A DNA stretch of 62,792 nucleotides from Zooshikella ganghwensis DSM 15267 (lineage in GTDB: Bacteria; Pseudomonadota; Gammaproteobacteria; Pseudomonadales; Zooshikellaceae). A program made the position numbers and the translations under genes. The stretch is taken from the NCBI RefSeq assembly GCF_000428585.1, contig NZ_AUAF01000017.1, positions 1-62,792 on the forward strand, written 5' to 3'. A model generated the notes under the pieces. The model did not search any database. It saw only the letters and a program-made list of their open reading frames with translations, and was not told the DNA's origin. Below are positions 9,600 through 19,365 of this stretch, one piece after another (positions within the stretch are counted from its first letter, which is position 1; each line of letters starts with the position of its first letter).

Positions 9600-10076
9600 T
9601 TATAATATTGAACGATCAAATTCCCACGCACCCTCATTAAAACAAGCAATAGCTGGTCGCTGTAACTGCTGAACCTGGCCAGTATCACCTATCGTTTCAA
9701 CAGTAATGCTGTAATTACGACAGTTAAGCCCTTCACTATTTTGGTATTTGCTCCCAGCAGTAAATCCCATAGTTCCCAGGCTCTCATTTTTCCATTGTCG
9801 GTATTCACCATCCTTGAAGCTATTAAAGGCATCTTGAATACTTTGCTCTTCAAGTTTCGATATTGTGGTTAGATCAATCTCACTGTCATAACTCCATAGG
9901 GTCCATTTAACAATGTGCGTTCGATCATAACTCCAAATATCTTGTACCTGGTTTACAGCCTCAGGCTGGTTTGTTGCTGTCTCGGCATTATCTTTAGGCT
10001 TTACTTGAGTGCCAGTCTGACAACCTGCCAACAACACTGTAATGACAGCAGTATAGATGGCATAACTCAGTTTCAT
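9600..10076 (-). CDS. Lipoprotein with surface-antigen (17 kDa antigen-like, RT0821/Lpp0805) domain
   Basis: 158 residues from ATG 10076, which follows GGGGAA about 7 nt upstream. The signal peptide MKLSYAIYTAVITVLLAGCQ ends in the lipobox LLAGC, so the mature protein should be a lipid-anchored envelope protein. Residues about 85-155 contain AFNSFKDGEYRQWKN, NCRNYSITVETIGDTGQ and ACFNEGAWEFD, resembling the repeated pattern (W-x-N, CR-E/N-Y, AC...G-W) of surface-antigen domain proteins. A longer start at 10127 adds 17 residues before the signal peptide and is unlikely. Function unknown. Flanked by intergenic DNA on both sides. Confidence 0.7.
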   Translation of the reverse strand: MKLSYAIYTAVITVLLAGCQTGTQVKPKDNAETATNQPEAVNQVQDIWSYDRTHIVKWTLWSYDSEIDLTTISKLEEQSIQDAFNSFKDGEYRQWKNESLGTMGFTAGSKYQNSEGLNCRNYSITVETIGDTGQVQQLQRPAIACFNEGAWEFDRSIL

Positions 10077-10415
10077 AACATTGATTCCCCAAACATGGTC
10101 AAAATACCCAACACGTTTCCCACCCATAGCTGTTCAAACTTCAGCAATCACTGGGTATATACCCTTCACTTCGGGTATAACTAAAAAAGAAAGGTACTAA
10201 AAACATAGACCACTAATTACATAGTTTGTCACAAAGCAACAGCTTATGCTCGACTATGGTCGACAATCAAGTGTAAATTAGGAGGAGAGCACTCTCTTGA
10301 AGTAGTTTTATCAAAACTAGCACCTAAATAGGCCACTTTGTACACAACACTCACATTACAAGCAGCCTCTTATCGACCCAACCAACTTACTGGATGCCCG
10401 ATGTTGAGTAAAAAG
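10077..10415. other. Intergenic region with clustered GGGTATA/TATACCC palindromes
   Basis: GGGTATATACCC (10153-10164) is a perfect 12-bp palindrome and overlaps a second inverted pair, TATACCC (10158-10164) and GGGTATA (10173-10179). These match the tips of the dispersed element family described elsewhere in the window, without its body. Nothing else recognisable is present. Confidence 0.5.
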
Positions 10416-11948
10416 CTAGGTAAGTTCTATTAAACTGCGCTCTTCTTCAACCTCCTTTGGGGGGCAATGGAAGCTACTATGGACTTTATCATCTCGAATG
10501 GATTCTAAATGAACATCAAACCCCCACAAGTTATGTACATGCTTCAGCATTTCCGCCGTTGTTTTGCCCAAGGGACGATGATGGTGCTGATAATGCCTTA
10601 ATGTTAGAGAACGGTCTCCTCTTACATTTACATTATAAACTTGGATATTGGGCTCGCGATTACCAATATTATACTGTGATGCCATAGCTTCACGAACCAA
10701 GCGATAGCCCTCATCATCATGAATAGCTGAAACTTCAAGGTAAGGCAGATTTTCATCATCAGTAATGGCAAATAGCTTCAAATCACGCATAATTTTTGGC
10801 GATAAAAATTGCAGAATAAAGCTTTCATCTTTGAAATTCTCCATGGCAAACTTCAAAGTCTCTAACCAGTTTGATCCGGCAATATCAGGAAACCAGCGTT
10901 TATCTTCTTTGGTTGGGTTTTCGCAAATACGCTTAATATCCATCATCATATGAAAACCCAGTGTATATGGGTTAATACCACTATAACGAGGATCATCAAA
11001 CGCTGGCTGGAAGACAACATTTGAGTGTGAGTGCAACATCTCCATGATAAAACCATCTGTTACGAGACCTTCATCGTACAGATGGTTGAGCAAAGTATAG
11101 TGCCAAAAACAGGCCCATCCTTCATTCATAACTTGTGTTTGACGCTGTGGATAAAAGTACTGGGCCACTTTACGAACAATACGAATCATTTCCCGTTGCC
11201 AGGTTTCCAGCAAAGGTGCATTCTTTTCAAAAAAGTATAAAATATTTTCTTCAGGATCTTCAGGGAATTTCTTTTCTTCTATGCTTTTATCTTTATCTAA
11301 ATTTTTTGGGATAGTATTCCATAGTTCATTAATTTGTCTTTGACGATATTCTTCCCGCTCAATTTGCCGTGCTTTTTCTTCTTCAGTGGATATAGGTGCA
11401 GGTCTTTTATAACGGTTAACGCCATAATTCATCAATGCATGGCATGAATCTAATAAGTCTTCTACCGCATCTATTCCGTATTTTTCCTCACACTGTGCAA
11501 TATAATTTTTAGCAAAGAGCAGATAATCGACAATTGATGTCGCATCCGTCCAGGTTTTAAATAAATAATTTCCTTTGAAAAATGAATTATGACCATAACA
11601 AGCGTGAGCAATTACTAACGCTTGCATCGTCATAGTATTTTCTTCCATCAGGTAGGCAATACATGGACTTGAATTTATAACTATTTCATAAGCCAACCCC
11701 ATGTGCCCACGCTGGTAGTTTTGTAGTGTATGTAAGAAATGTTTACCAAAAGACCAGTGAGAGTACATCAGAGGCATACCTGTAGAAGCATAAGCATCCA
11801 TCATTTGCTCAGAGCTAATGATCTCAATTTGGTTTGGGTAAGTGTCTAAACCATAATGCTCAGCAACCCTGCCAATTTCTTTGTCATACAGCTCAATTTG
11901 TTCAAACGTCCATTCTGACCCTGTAGAAATAGGCTGCTTTTTTTTCAT
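10416..11948 (-). CDS. ycgB: SpoVR family protein YcgB
   Basis: 510 residues, equal to the E. coli YcgB length I recall. It carries the SpoVR family blocks: [20 protein letters not shown] near the N-terminus, [13 protein letters not shown] around residue 130, [21 protein letters not shown] around 270 and [16 protein letters not shown] around 320. The biochemical role is unknown; in enterobacteria ycgB is a general-stress gene. The start codon overlaps the yeaH stop by 4 nt (ATGA), so it is the last gene of a yeaG-yeaH-ycgB operon. Confidence 0.95.
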   Translation of the reverse strand: MKKKQPISTGSEWTFEQIELYDKEIGRVAEHYGLDTYPNQIEIISSEQMMDAYASTGMPLMYSHWSFGKHFLHTLQNYQRGHMGLAYEIVINSSPCIAYLMEENTMTMQALVIAHACYGHNSFFKGNYLFKTWTDATSIVDYLLFAKNYIAQCEEKYGIDAVEDLLDSCHALMNYGVNRYKRPAPISTEEEKARQIEREEYRQRQINELWNTIPKNLDKDKSIEEKKFPEDPEENILYFFEKNAPLLETWQREMIRIVRKVAQYFYPQRQTQVMNEGWACFWHYTLLNHLYDEGLVTDGFIMEMLHSHSNVVFQPAFDDPRYSGINPYTLGFHMMMDIKRICENPTKEDKRWFPDIAGSNWLETLKFAMENFKDESFILQFLSPKIMRDLKLFAITDDENLPYLEVSAIHDDEGYRLVREAMASQYNIGNREPNIQVYNVNVRGDRSLTLRHYQHHHRPLGKTTAEMLKHVHNLWGFDVHLESIRDDKVHSSFHCPPKEVEEERSLIELT

Positions 11949-13219
11949 GCTTCCTTCCTTTCAAATAATCGACGGAAGACAGGATAAATATCACTGACCG
12001 TCTTAATTTGCTGCATAGCAAACGTTTCGTGAAAGGCTTCATAAACTGCTTCATACTCTCGCCATAAGTTTTGATGGTGTCTATCAGTTATTTCTACATA
12101 AGCGAAATACTGCACTAAAGGCATAATTCCATTAACGAGAATATTACTGCATATACTTGAGTCACCCTCCCAATTATCACCATCAGATGCCTGGGCTATA
12201 TAAATATTCCACTGAGCAGGAGAGTAGCGCTCCCTAATGATATCTCTTGACAATTCAAGCGCACTGGAAACAATCGTCCCACCAGTTTCCCTTGAATAAA
12301 AAAAGTCATTTTCATCAACTTCTTTTGCTGATGTATGATGCCGAATAAAAACTACTTCAATCTCTTTATAGGTTCTACATAAGAACAAATATAACAAAAT
12401 AAAAAAGCGCTTAGCGATATCTTTTATTTCTTGAGTCATTGAGCCAGAAACATCCATTACACAAAACATAACCGCCTTTGTGCTAGGAACGGGGGTTTTA
12501 ATGAAGTTGTTATACTTCAAGTCAAACTCATCAATAAAAGGCAAACGTTTCAGCTTTGCATTGAGTTCTTTAATGCGCTCCCTTAAAAACTCAACTCGCT
12601 CTTGATCTGCTTCTTCCGGACTGACTTCCATTTCTCTGAGTTCACGTTTTAACTGCCTGATTTCTCTGCGTTCAGAGCCACTAAGTGCAATTCGTCTAGC
12701 ATGAGCACTACGCAAAGAACGAATAATATTTAATTTTTCAGGCGTGCCTTTACTTGAAAAACCTGCCAGTCTGAATTTGTATGCAATCGTCTCTTTTAAC
12801 TGCTTCTTGACTAAATTTGGAAGCTCGAGGTCTTCGAACATATACTCAAGAAACTCTTCATGATTGATCTGAAAGGTGAATTCATCCATGCCTTCACCTT
12901 GGTTACTGGCTTTACCACTCCCAGGACCCTGACCTGCTCCAGCTTCTGGACGTCTAATCTTGTCACCCTTTACAAACTCTTTATTACCAGGGTGAACAAT
13001 ATTGTTAAAACCACCACGACCATGTTGAAAGTTTGGCTCTGACAGATCTTTATTAGGAATGGTAATCTGACTACCGCTTTCGATATCAGTAATACTGCGC
13101 TTGTTGACAGCATCTGCTACTGCACGTTTGATATGCTTTTTGTAACGCCTTAAAAAACGCTGTCGGTTTACCGTACTTTTATTTTTTCCATTTAAACGTC
13201 TGTCAATAATATGAGTCAT
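11945..13219 (-). CDS. yeaH: YeaH/YhbH family (DUF444) protein with von Willebrand A-like domain
   Basis: 424 residues, close to E. coli YeaH. The basic N-terminus [20 protein letters not shown] and the GRGG segment (FQHGRGG) are family markers. A C-terminal VWA-like domain starts at about residue 248 with [14 protein letters not shown], a MIDAS-like DxSGS motif, and continues through [18 protein letters not shown]. It lies between yeaG and ycgB, 24 nt from the first and overlapping the second, which supports a kinase-partner complex. In E. coli YeaG and YeaH act together in nitrogen starvation and stress. Confidence 0.95.
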   Translation of the reverse strand: MTHIIDRRLNGKNKSTVNRQRFLRRYKKHIKRAVADAVNKRSITDIESGSQITIPNKDLSEPNFQHGRGGFNNIVHPGNKEFVKGDKIRRPEAGAGQGPGSGKASNQGEGMDEFTFQINHEEFLEYMFEDLELPNLVKKQLKETIAYKFRLAGFSSKGTPEKLNIIRSLRSAHARRIALSGSERREIRQLKRELREMEVSPEEADQERVEFLRERIKELNAKLKRLPFIDEFDLKYNNFIKTPVPSTKAVMFCVMDVSGSMTQEIKDIAKRFFILLYLFLCRTYKEIEVVFIRHHTSAKEVDENDFFYSRETGGTIVSSALELSRDIIRERYSPAQWNIYIAQASDGDNWEGDSSICSNILVNGIMPLVQYFAYVEITDRHHQNLWREYEAVYEAFHETFAMQQIKTVSDIYPVFRRLFERKEA

Positions 13220-13243
13220 GGCGGCACCCGTAATGGTCTAATT

Positions 13244-15166
13244 TTATTGTGATTTCCTTACCCGGATATACCACTCACACAACAGCCTTACTTGCTTCTC
13301 AGTATAACCACGCTCAATCATACGCTTGACAAACTCTCCATGTTTACGCTGGTCTTCATTAGATGCTTTCGCATTGAAAGAAATAACAGGTAGTAGGTCT
13401 TCTGTATTTGAGAACATCTTTTTCTCAATAACAGTACGCATTTTTTCATAGCTAAGCCATGAAGGATTTTTACCTTTGTTATTCGCTCTAGCACGAAGCA
13501 CAAAGTTGACAATTTCATTACGAAAATCTTTCGGATTAGCAATACTCGCAGGTTTTTCAATTTTCTCTAGTTCGTCATTGATAGCACCCCGATCCAAAAT
13601 ATCGCCAGTTTCTGGGTCACGATATTCTTGGTCCTGAATCCAGAAGTCCGCATAAGTTACATAGCGATCAAAGATGTTTTGACCATATTCACTGTAAGAC
13701 TCAAGATAGGCGGTCTGGATTTCTTTACTGAGGAAATCAATATATTTAGGTGCCAGGAACTCTTTAATAAAACGTAAGTAACGTTCATGCACCTCAGGTG
13801 GATATTGCTGCTGTTCAATCTGCTGTTCTAATACATACAACAGGTGTACTGGGTTAGCGGCAACTTCACTAGGATCAAAGTTAAAGACTTTGGACAAAAT
13901 TTTAAATGCAAAACGTGTTGATAACCCTTCCATACCTTCATCAACACCCGCTGCATCTTTATATTCTTGCAACGACTTCGCATTAGGGTCAGTGTCTTTT
14001 AAATTTTGCCCATCATAAACTCGCATTTTAGAGAAAATATTCGAATTTTCAGGCTCTTTTAGACGAGACAATACAGAAAATTGTGCAAGCATCCTTAGTG
14101 TATCAGGTGCACAAGGCGCTTCACGCAGAGAACTGTGTAGTAATAATTTTTCGTAAATTTTGATTTCTTCTTTGACGCGTAAACAATAAGGTACTTTAAC
14201 GATATACACCCGGTCGATAAATGCCTCATTCGTCTTATTGTTTTTAAAACTTTGCCACTCTGACTCGTTCGAGTGCGCAAGTATTATTCCTTCGAAAGGA
14301 ATACTACCCATACCTTCTGTACTATTATAATTTCCCTCTTGGGTTGCAGTGAGTAAAGGGTGAAGCACTTTAATTGGTGCCTTAAACATTTCCACAAATT
14401 CTAGCAAGCCTTGGTTAGACCGACATAACCCACCTGAGAAGCTATATGCATCAGGATCATTTTGTGCGTATTCTTCTAACTGTCGAATATCGACTTTCCC
14501 GACAAGGCTTGAAATATCCTGGTTATTTTCATCACCAGGTTCTGTTTTTGCAATAGCGACTTGGTGTGCTAAAGATGGATAAAGCCTTATCACTCTGAAT
14601 TTAGAAATATCTCCGCCATATTCTTTCAAACGTTTAACAGCCCATGGGGACATAGTTCCTTTTATATAGCGCTTTGGAATACCATACTCTTCTTCTAATA
14701 TTTCTCCATCTTCATCAGGATTAAATAGACCCAAAGGTGACTCAAATACTGGTGAACCTTTAATGGCATAAAAAGGTACTTTTTCCATTAAACGTTTGAG
14801 TTTTTCTGCAAGTGATGACTTACCTCCACCGACAGGACCTAATAAATATAAAATCTGTTTCTTTTCTTCCAAGCCTTGCGCAGCATGTTTAAAATAAGAA
14901 ACTATTTGTTCAATTGATTCTTCCATGCCATAAAACTCTTCAAAGGCAGGGTATTTTTTTATTAACTTATTAGAAAAAATTCGACTTAACCTTGAATCAA
15001 ATGACGTATCAACTAATTCAGGTTCTCCAATCGCATTTAACATACGTTCGGCAGCATTTGCATACGCCATTGGATCCTTTTTACAAAGTTCGAGATATTC
15101 ATGTAATGAGATCTCTTCCTGCTGGGTATTGATATACCTGCTTTTTACAGTATCAAAAATATCCAT
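13244..15166 (-). CDS. yeaG: PrkA-family serine protein kinase YeaG
   Basis: 640 residues from ATG 15166. A GTG three codons upstream is also possible, but the GGGTGAG just ahead fits the ATG better. Residues 110-118 carry the Walker A GPVGGGKSS of the AAA+ half; the C-terminal half is the PrkA kinase-like region. Blocks such as FYGMEESIEQIVSYF, GSPVFESPLGLF and GIILAHSNESEW (sensor-1 region) are intact. The product is a cytoplasmic stress/nutrient-linked kinase. First gene of the yeaG-yeaH-ycgB operon; its promoter should lie in the 114-bp gap to the E2 gene. Confidence 0.96.
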   Translation of the reverse strand: MDIFDTVKSRYINTQQEEISLHEYLELCKKDPMAYANAAERMLNAIGEPELVDTSFDSRLSRIFSNKLIKKYPAFEEFYGMEESIEQIVSYFKHAAQGLEEKKQILYLLGPVGGGKSSLAEKLKRLMEKVPFYAIKGSPVFESPLGLFNPDEDGEILEEEYGIPKRYIKGTMSPWAVKRLKEYGGDISKFRVIRLYPSLAHQVAIAKTEPGDENNQDISSLVGKVDIRQLEEYAQNDPDAYSFSGGLCRSNQGLLEFVEMFKAPIKVLHPLLTATQEGNYNSTEGMGSIPFEGIILAHSNESEWQSFKNNKTNEAFIDRVYIVKVPYCLRVKEEIKIYEKLLLHSSLREAPCAPDTLRMLAQFSVLSRLKEPENSNIFSKMRVYDGQNLKDTDPNAKSLQEYKDAAGVDEGMEGLSTRFAFKILSKVFNFDPSEVAANPVHLLYVLEQQIEQQQYPPEVHERYLRFIKEFLAPKYIDFLSKEIQTAYLESYSEYGQNIFDRYVTYADFWIQDQEYRDPETGDILDRGAINDELEKIEKPASIANPKDFRNEIVNFVLRARANNKGKNPSWLSYEKMRTVIEKKMFSNTEDLLPVISFNAKASNEDQRKHGEFVKRMIERGYTEKQVRLLCEWYIRVRKSQ

Positions 15167-15280
15167 TGCACTCACCCACTGAAACCCTACTGATTAGAAA
15201 TGACCTAGCTTCTCAACCCGTTAGACTAGTTTTTTAAAGAAATGTTGTTTTTAAATTAAGTATATATGTTTTTCGATTTT

Positions 15281-16387
15281 TCAGGACTCAAGATGCATTT
15301 TAATTGCATGCAGAAATCGCGCCGCTTCTCCCCCAGTAACTGCGCGGTGATCGAATGTTAAGGAAAGGGGTATAATTTTATGAATACTAACTTGATCGGC
15401 TACAACAATAGGCTCACGCCGAATTTTACCTGTTCCCAAAATACACACGGTTGGAGGAACAACTATAGGACTTGCATACCGTCCTGCAATGGTGCCAAAG
15501 TTGCTAAGAGTTAGTGTAGCACCTTGTAGCTCAGATGGAGGGATTGTTCTTGCTTTAACATCAGCACGTAATCGATTTAAACCTTCTCGTAAGTCTTCAC
15601 GGGACCGACCTGTAATATTCCTTAACACTGGTACAAAAAGTCCTTTTTCAGTGTCTACAGCCACACCTAAATCAATATGTTTATGGAGTACACGAGTCAT
15701 CCGAACCCCATCAAACCAAGCATTTAAGCCAGGTTCAGCCTCACATGCATGACCAATTGCTGAAACCAAACGAATGGTTATATCTTCCTTTTCTTGCCAA
15801 TGTTCAATGTCGGCATCGTCAAAAATTGTGACAGGTACAACCTCTTGATCTGCTTTGGCCATATTAATAGCCATCTGCCGCCTGACACCACGCACTGGCT
15901 CGCCACCAATAGCGGTTGAAGCTGCTGCTGTCTCAACATCCGCAGAAAGAATTTGCTGGTTTGGCCCTGTGCCGGTTACTTGGCGTAAATCCACCCCCAT
16001 TTTTTTGGCTAATGCGCGAATAGCAGGGGCTGCCTTTGGGGTTTGTTCAGCGCGAGACTCGGGTGGAGCACCGATAAAAAACTGTTCTTCCTCATCATCT
16101 TGTTTAATGGCTTGCTCGATTTTACCAACGACTGTGCCTGTGTCTTCGTCTTCTACGTTGGCGAACTCAACCAAAGGTTCTCCGGTATGAACCACATCCC
16201 CTTCTTTTGCAAAGAGTTTTGCAATTTGCCCCGTTTGTGGCGAGGGTACTTCAACAATAGCTTTGGCAGTTTCTACTGATACAAGTGGCTGGTCCTCCTC
16301 AACTGTGTCACCAGGCTTAACATGCCAGGTGACAATCTCAGCTTCAGGAATCCCCTCGCCTAAATCTGGTAGTTTAAAAAATTTCAT
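15281..16387 (-). CDS. Dihydrolipoamide acyltransferase (E2) of a 2-oxoacid dehydrogenase complex
   Basis: 368 residues with three parts: a single lipoyl domain with the modified lysine at about residue 42 in VETAKAIVEVPSP, a peripheral E1/E3-binding domain at 121-151 (PAIRALAKKMGVDLRQVTG), and a catalytic acyltransferase domain. The active-site loop reads DHRAVTGG: His347 is present, but the usual Asp of H-x-x-x-D-G is Thr, as I recall for some pyruvate/branched-chain E2 subgroups. Its ATG overlaps the E1beta stop by 4 nt. No E3 gene is nearby, so lipoamide dehydrogenase must come from elsewhere. Whether the substrate is pyruvate or branched-chain oxoacids cannot be told from the sequence alone. 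Confidence 0.9.
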   Translation of the reverse strand: MKFFKLPDLGEGIPEAEIVTWHVKPGDTVEEDQPLVSVETAKAIVEVPSPQTGQIAKLFAKEGDVVHTGEPLVEFANVEDEDTGTVVGKIEQAIKQDDEEEQFFIGAPPESRAEQTPKAAPAIRALAKKMGVDLRQVTGTGPNQQILSADVETAAASTAIGGEPVRGVRRQMAINMAKADQEVVPVTIFDDADIEHWQEKEDITIRLVSAIGHACEAEPGLNAWFDGVRMTRVLHKHIDLGVAVDTEKGLFVPVLRNITGRSREDLREGLNRLRADVKARTIPPSELQGATLTLSNFGTIAGRYASPIVVPPTVCILGTGKIRREPIVVADQVSIHKIIPLSLTFDHRAVTGGEAARFLHAIKMHLES

Positions 16388-17373
16388 GCTTGCTCCATGC
16401 TTTGTTCAACAGCAGAAATAATGCGCTCAGTCGTTGGAATGTAATGCTTTTCCATTTGGTAGTAGGGCATTGTGATGTCGTAACCTGTCACACGCTTAAC
16501 AGGCCCAAGTAAGTCAAAAAAAGCCTGTTCATGGAGTTGCGATACAATCTCAGCGCCCACCCCAAAGCTTCTAGCGGCCTCATGAATAACAACACAACGA
16601 CCTGTTTTTTTGACCGAGTAAAGAATAGTCTCGATATCCAACGGCTTAATGCAGGCCACATCAATCACCTCAGCAGAAATATCCCTTTCAGCTAGCTGCT
16701 TAGCCGCCTGCATGGTTTCTAATATTGAGGCACCCCAACTAACTAAGGTTATGTCGGTTCCCTGACGTAAGGTAAAGCAGGTGTCCAGAGGTAAAGACTG
16801 ACCATCATCAGGCACCACTTGCTTTGTTGCCCGATAAATCCGTTTTGGCTCCATAAAAATGACCGGATCCGGATTTTCTATAGCCGCTAACAGTAAGCCA
16901 TAAGCTCGACGTGGCGAAGAGGGAATCACCACCCTTAAACCAGGTATATGGGCGAACAATGCTTCTGTACTCTCAGAGTGGTGTTCGGGCGCATGAATGC
17001 CACCACCAAAGGGAACTCTCACCACCAACGGGCAGGTTAATCGGCCGCGGGTGCGGTTCCGCATTCTGGCTGCATGTGATACCAGCTGTTCCATAGCTGC
17101 GTAAATAAAACCAAGAAACTGAATTTCAGCGACAGGCTTTAAACCTTGTGTTGCCATGCCAATGCTGACACCTGCAATCAATGCTTCAGCCAAAGGGGTA
17201 TCCATTACACGTTTAATACCAAAACGCTCTCTCAAGCCAACTGTTGCCCGAAATACGCCCCCATTAACCGCAACATCTTCTCCTAACACCACCACATCTT
17301 CATCTTTGCTCATGGCGAAATGAAGTGCCTGATTTACAGCTTCTACCAACGTTATGCGATTCTGCTCAGTCAT
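16384..17373 (-). CDS. 2-oxoacid dehydrogenase E1 component, beta subunit
   Basis: 329 residues from ATG 17373, which follows a strong GGGGGGAAAC site; a start 54 nt upstream would lie deep in the alpha gene. Family blocks include VVLGEDVAVNGGVFRATVGL, DTPLAEALIAGVSIGMA, GGIHAPEHHSES and the C-terminal VIDVACIKPLDIETI. With the alpha subunit it forms the thiamine-diphosphate E1 heterotetramer that decarboxylates 2-oxoacids and acylates the E2 lipoyl group. It overlaps the alpha gene by 8 nt and the E2 gene by 4 nt, so all three are one transcript. Confidence 0.93.
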   Translation of the reverse strand: MTEQNRITLVEAVNQALHFAMSKDEDVVVLGEDVAVNGGVFRATVGLRERFGIKRVMDTPLAEALIAGVSIGMATQGLKPVAEIQFLGFIYAAMEQLVSHAARMRNRTRGRLTCPLVVRVPFGGGIHAPEHHSESTEALFAHIPGLRVVIPSSPRRAYGLLLAAIENPDPVIFMEPKRIYRATKQVVPDDGQSLPLDTCFTLRQGTDITLVSWGASILETMQAAKQLAERDISAEVIDVACIKPLDIETILYSVKKTGRCVVIHEAARSFGVGAEIVSQLHEQAFFDLLGPVKRVTGYDITMPYYQMEKHYIPTTERIISAVEQSMEQA

Positions 17374-18469
17374 GTTTCCCCCCCTGTACTGCCTTTCCTT
17401 GTAATTGATTTGCCATATCAGCATCACTGAGCTGTTCTGCTAAATCCGCAGGGAGTTGTTCATAGTGGTAAAAGAAGAGGTCATCTAAGGACTGTTGTGG
17501 GGTTTGCAAGTACTCATCAACCGCTTGCTGTACTTGGTCAGCCGCTTGGGCCTGCAAGCGCTGCTCTTTGCTTTCATCCCACTCCCCCCGCTGATGAAGA
17601 TAGTGCTGCAGGCGCTTAATGGGCTCTCTCTGCCAGGCCTCTCGCAGCTCTTCATTTGTTCTATAACGTGTTGCATCATCTGCCGTAGTATGATCACTCA
17701 ATCGATAGCTTATTGCCTCTATGACTGTAGCACCTTTATGAAGCCTTGCTTTCAGCAAAGCCTCAGATATTACTTCATGAAGTGCAATAACATCGTTGCC
17801 ATCCACTTGCAGAGCAGGAATACCTGCACCTATTCCTTTTTGAGCAAGAGTTGGTGCTCCACACTGTATCTTTCGGGGAACCGATATTGCCCACTGGTTG
17901 TTATTGATAAGAAACACCACGGGTAACTGCCATACTCCTGCTAAGTTGATGGCTTCAAGAAAGTCACCTTTTGAGGTAGCACCATCTCCACAGGTACAAA
18001 GCACAGCACGCTGTTCACCTCGAATTTTAATTGCCGCAGCCACACCTGCAGCATGAGAAACCTGTGTCGCTATAGGCACACAGTAAGGTAAGTCTTTACC
18101 TACCTCAGGGTTAGTGCTGCCTCGTTCATCCCCCCCCCAATATCGATAAACATCTGCCTGTTTCATTCCACGCATAACCATTGCAGTATGATCACGGTAG
18201 TAAGGAACAAAGACATCTTCTTTGTTAAGTACTGAACCAATAACCACGTTAATAGCTTCCTGGCCCAATATTGAAGGATAAGTACCTAACTTACCGGTCC
18301 TTTGTAAACTAATTGCCTTTTGGTCTGCGTGACGAGCCATTACCATTTCACGATAGTAGTGCAGAAGCTGTTTAGGCTGTTCTGCCCACTGAGGTAACGG
18401 CTGTGTTAACTCGCCTTTGTCATTTAAGTACTGCACATATTCAATGGCACATGCCGGGTTTCGCTTCAT
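17366..18469 (-). CDS. 2-oxoacid dehydrogenase E1 component, alpha subunit
   Basis: 367 residues. The thiamine diphosphate motif is GDGATSKGDFLEAINLAG...NNNQWAIS (GDG to NN), and the segment RYRTNEELREAWQREPI is typical of the phosphorylation-loop region of pyruvate/branched-chain E1alpha. AGGG lies 8 nt before ATG 18469. First gene of the E1alpha-E1beta-E2 operon. An odd feature is a run of nine G on the coding strand (18130-18138) within codons for Y-W-G-G-D, discussed as a possible slippage site; the frame is intact here. The substrate (pyruvate or branched-chain oxoacid) is undetermined. Confidence 0.92.
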   Translation of the reverse strand: MKRNPACAIEYVQYLNDKGELTQPLPQWAEQPKQLLHYYREMVMARHADQKAISLQRTGKLGTYPSILGQEAINVVIGSVLNKEDVFVPYYRDHTAMVMRGMKQADVYRYWGGDERGSTNPEVGKDLPYCVPIATQVSHAAGVAAAIKIRGEQRAVLCTCGDGATSKGDFLEAINLAGVWQLPVVFLINNNQWAISVPRKIQCGAPTLAQKGIGAGIPALQVDGNDVIALHEVISEALLKARLHKGATVIEAISYRLSDHTTADDATRYRTNEELREAWQREPIKRLQHYLHQRGEWDESKEQRLQAQAADQVQQAVDEYLQTPQQSLDDLFFYHYEQLPADLAEQLSDADMANQLQGKAVQGGKHD

Positions 18470-18938
18470 AAGCCAGCCCTCTTGTTATAATTAGGAGCTA
18501 ATGATCTGTGGGTAACGGACCATTAGCCTTCAGCCCATTGAGCAAACGGGTAAATTACTCTTGGGTATATGCTGTTTATTAATAGCTGCGATACAATTAT
18601 TAAACTTTGATTTCATAAAAAAATTAAATTTATAGCTATTCAAAGTAAATAACTTAGTTGCAACTTTACTTTAATCAATTACACCTACCAAAATATAAAC
18701 TCGAAGACTCTAAACACACGAAAGTTACAACTATCGTCGGGATAATCCACCTAAGTAATAAGTAAAATAAATAATAAAGATATGTTAATTCTATATTGCT
18801 ATTTTTGACTAGGAGCTTAATGTTTTAGATTATTTTTTGGAAAGAATATTTGGTTAAGGATAGAATTTTGAAAAGAAAAAGTTAAAGTTAAATTTTGATG
18901 AACTATTTTTATAATACTGATGACAGGATTTTCGTTAT
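18470..18938. other. AT-rich 469-bp intergenic region (divergent promoter area)
   Basis: Separates the divergent E1alpha and PilZ-like genes, so it must carry promoters for both, but I cannot single one out. One GGGTATA motif is at 18563-18569. No gene, RNA or strong hairpin is visible. Confidence 0.4.
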
Positions 18939-19271
18939 ATGGCTCTTACCCACTCACAAAGACATCGTCGAGAAGGACACCCAGTCACAGTTGAGAATGC
19001 TGACACTGGAGAGTATTTAGGCAGAATTCTAGACTTAAACATTGACCACTTTATGGTTTTGACTGATCACCAATTACAGCCCAAACAAACGATAAATCTG
19101 ATTCTTCACATTCCTGAACCCACACTTTCACATGATACAGTCAGCTTAAAGGCAGAGTGCATGTGGTGCCAAAATTCAAATTTTGCCAGTAAATTTGGCG
19201 CCGGTTTTCACATTGAGCAGATTGATGATCAAAACTCAAAAACACTGGATAGTTATATCAACGGCTACTAG
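18939..19271 (+). CDS. Divergent PilZ-domain protein
   Basis: 110 residues, the size of a stand-alone PilZ domain. It has the N-terminal basic patch HSQRHRREGHPVTVEN, resembling the RxxxR motif that contacts cyclic di-GMP, a beta-barrel pattern (GEYLGRILDLN, INLILHIPEP, LKAECMWC) and the C-terminal KFGAGFHIEQID strand. The second signature, D/NxSxxG, reads DLNIDHF here, so the Ser and Gly are lost and c-di-GMP binding is doubtful. A single gene between the E1alpha operon and the Lrp regulator. The assignment is by pattern and moderately secure. Confidence 0.65.
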   Translation: MALTHSQRHRREGHPVTVENADTGEYLGRILDLNIDHFMVLTDHQLQPKQTINLILHIPEPTLSHDTVSLKAECMWCQNSNFASKFGAGFHIEQIDDQNSKTLDSYINGY

Positions 19272-19365
19272 CTAAAGTGTATGAGCTCTAATCCCATAGA
19301 TTTAATATGGTTTTAACAATACTGATTCAGCTTTAATCTTGGAAATTTACCTCATAACGCATCAC

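Noticed and set aside
11136-11146. DnaA-box-like TGTGGATAA inside ycgB
   Set aside because: Single, within conserved coding sequence; explained by codon content.
12860-13042. Short frames opposite yeaH and ycgB
   Set aside because: All antisense to conserved genes without ribosome binding sites.
17495-17926. 143-residue plus-strand frame opposite E1alpha
   Set aside because: Antisense to a strongly conserved E1alpha coding sequence; composition is that of a shadow frame.
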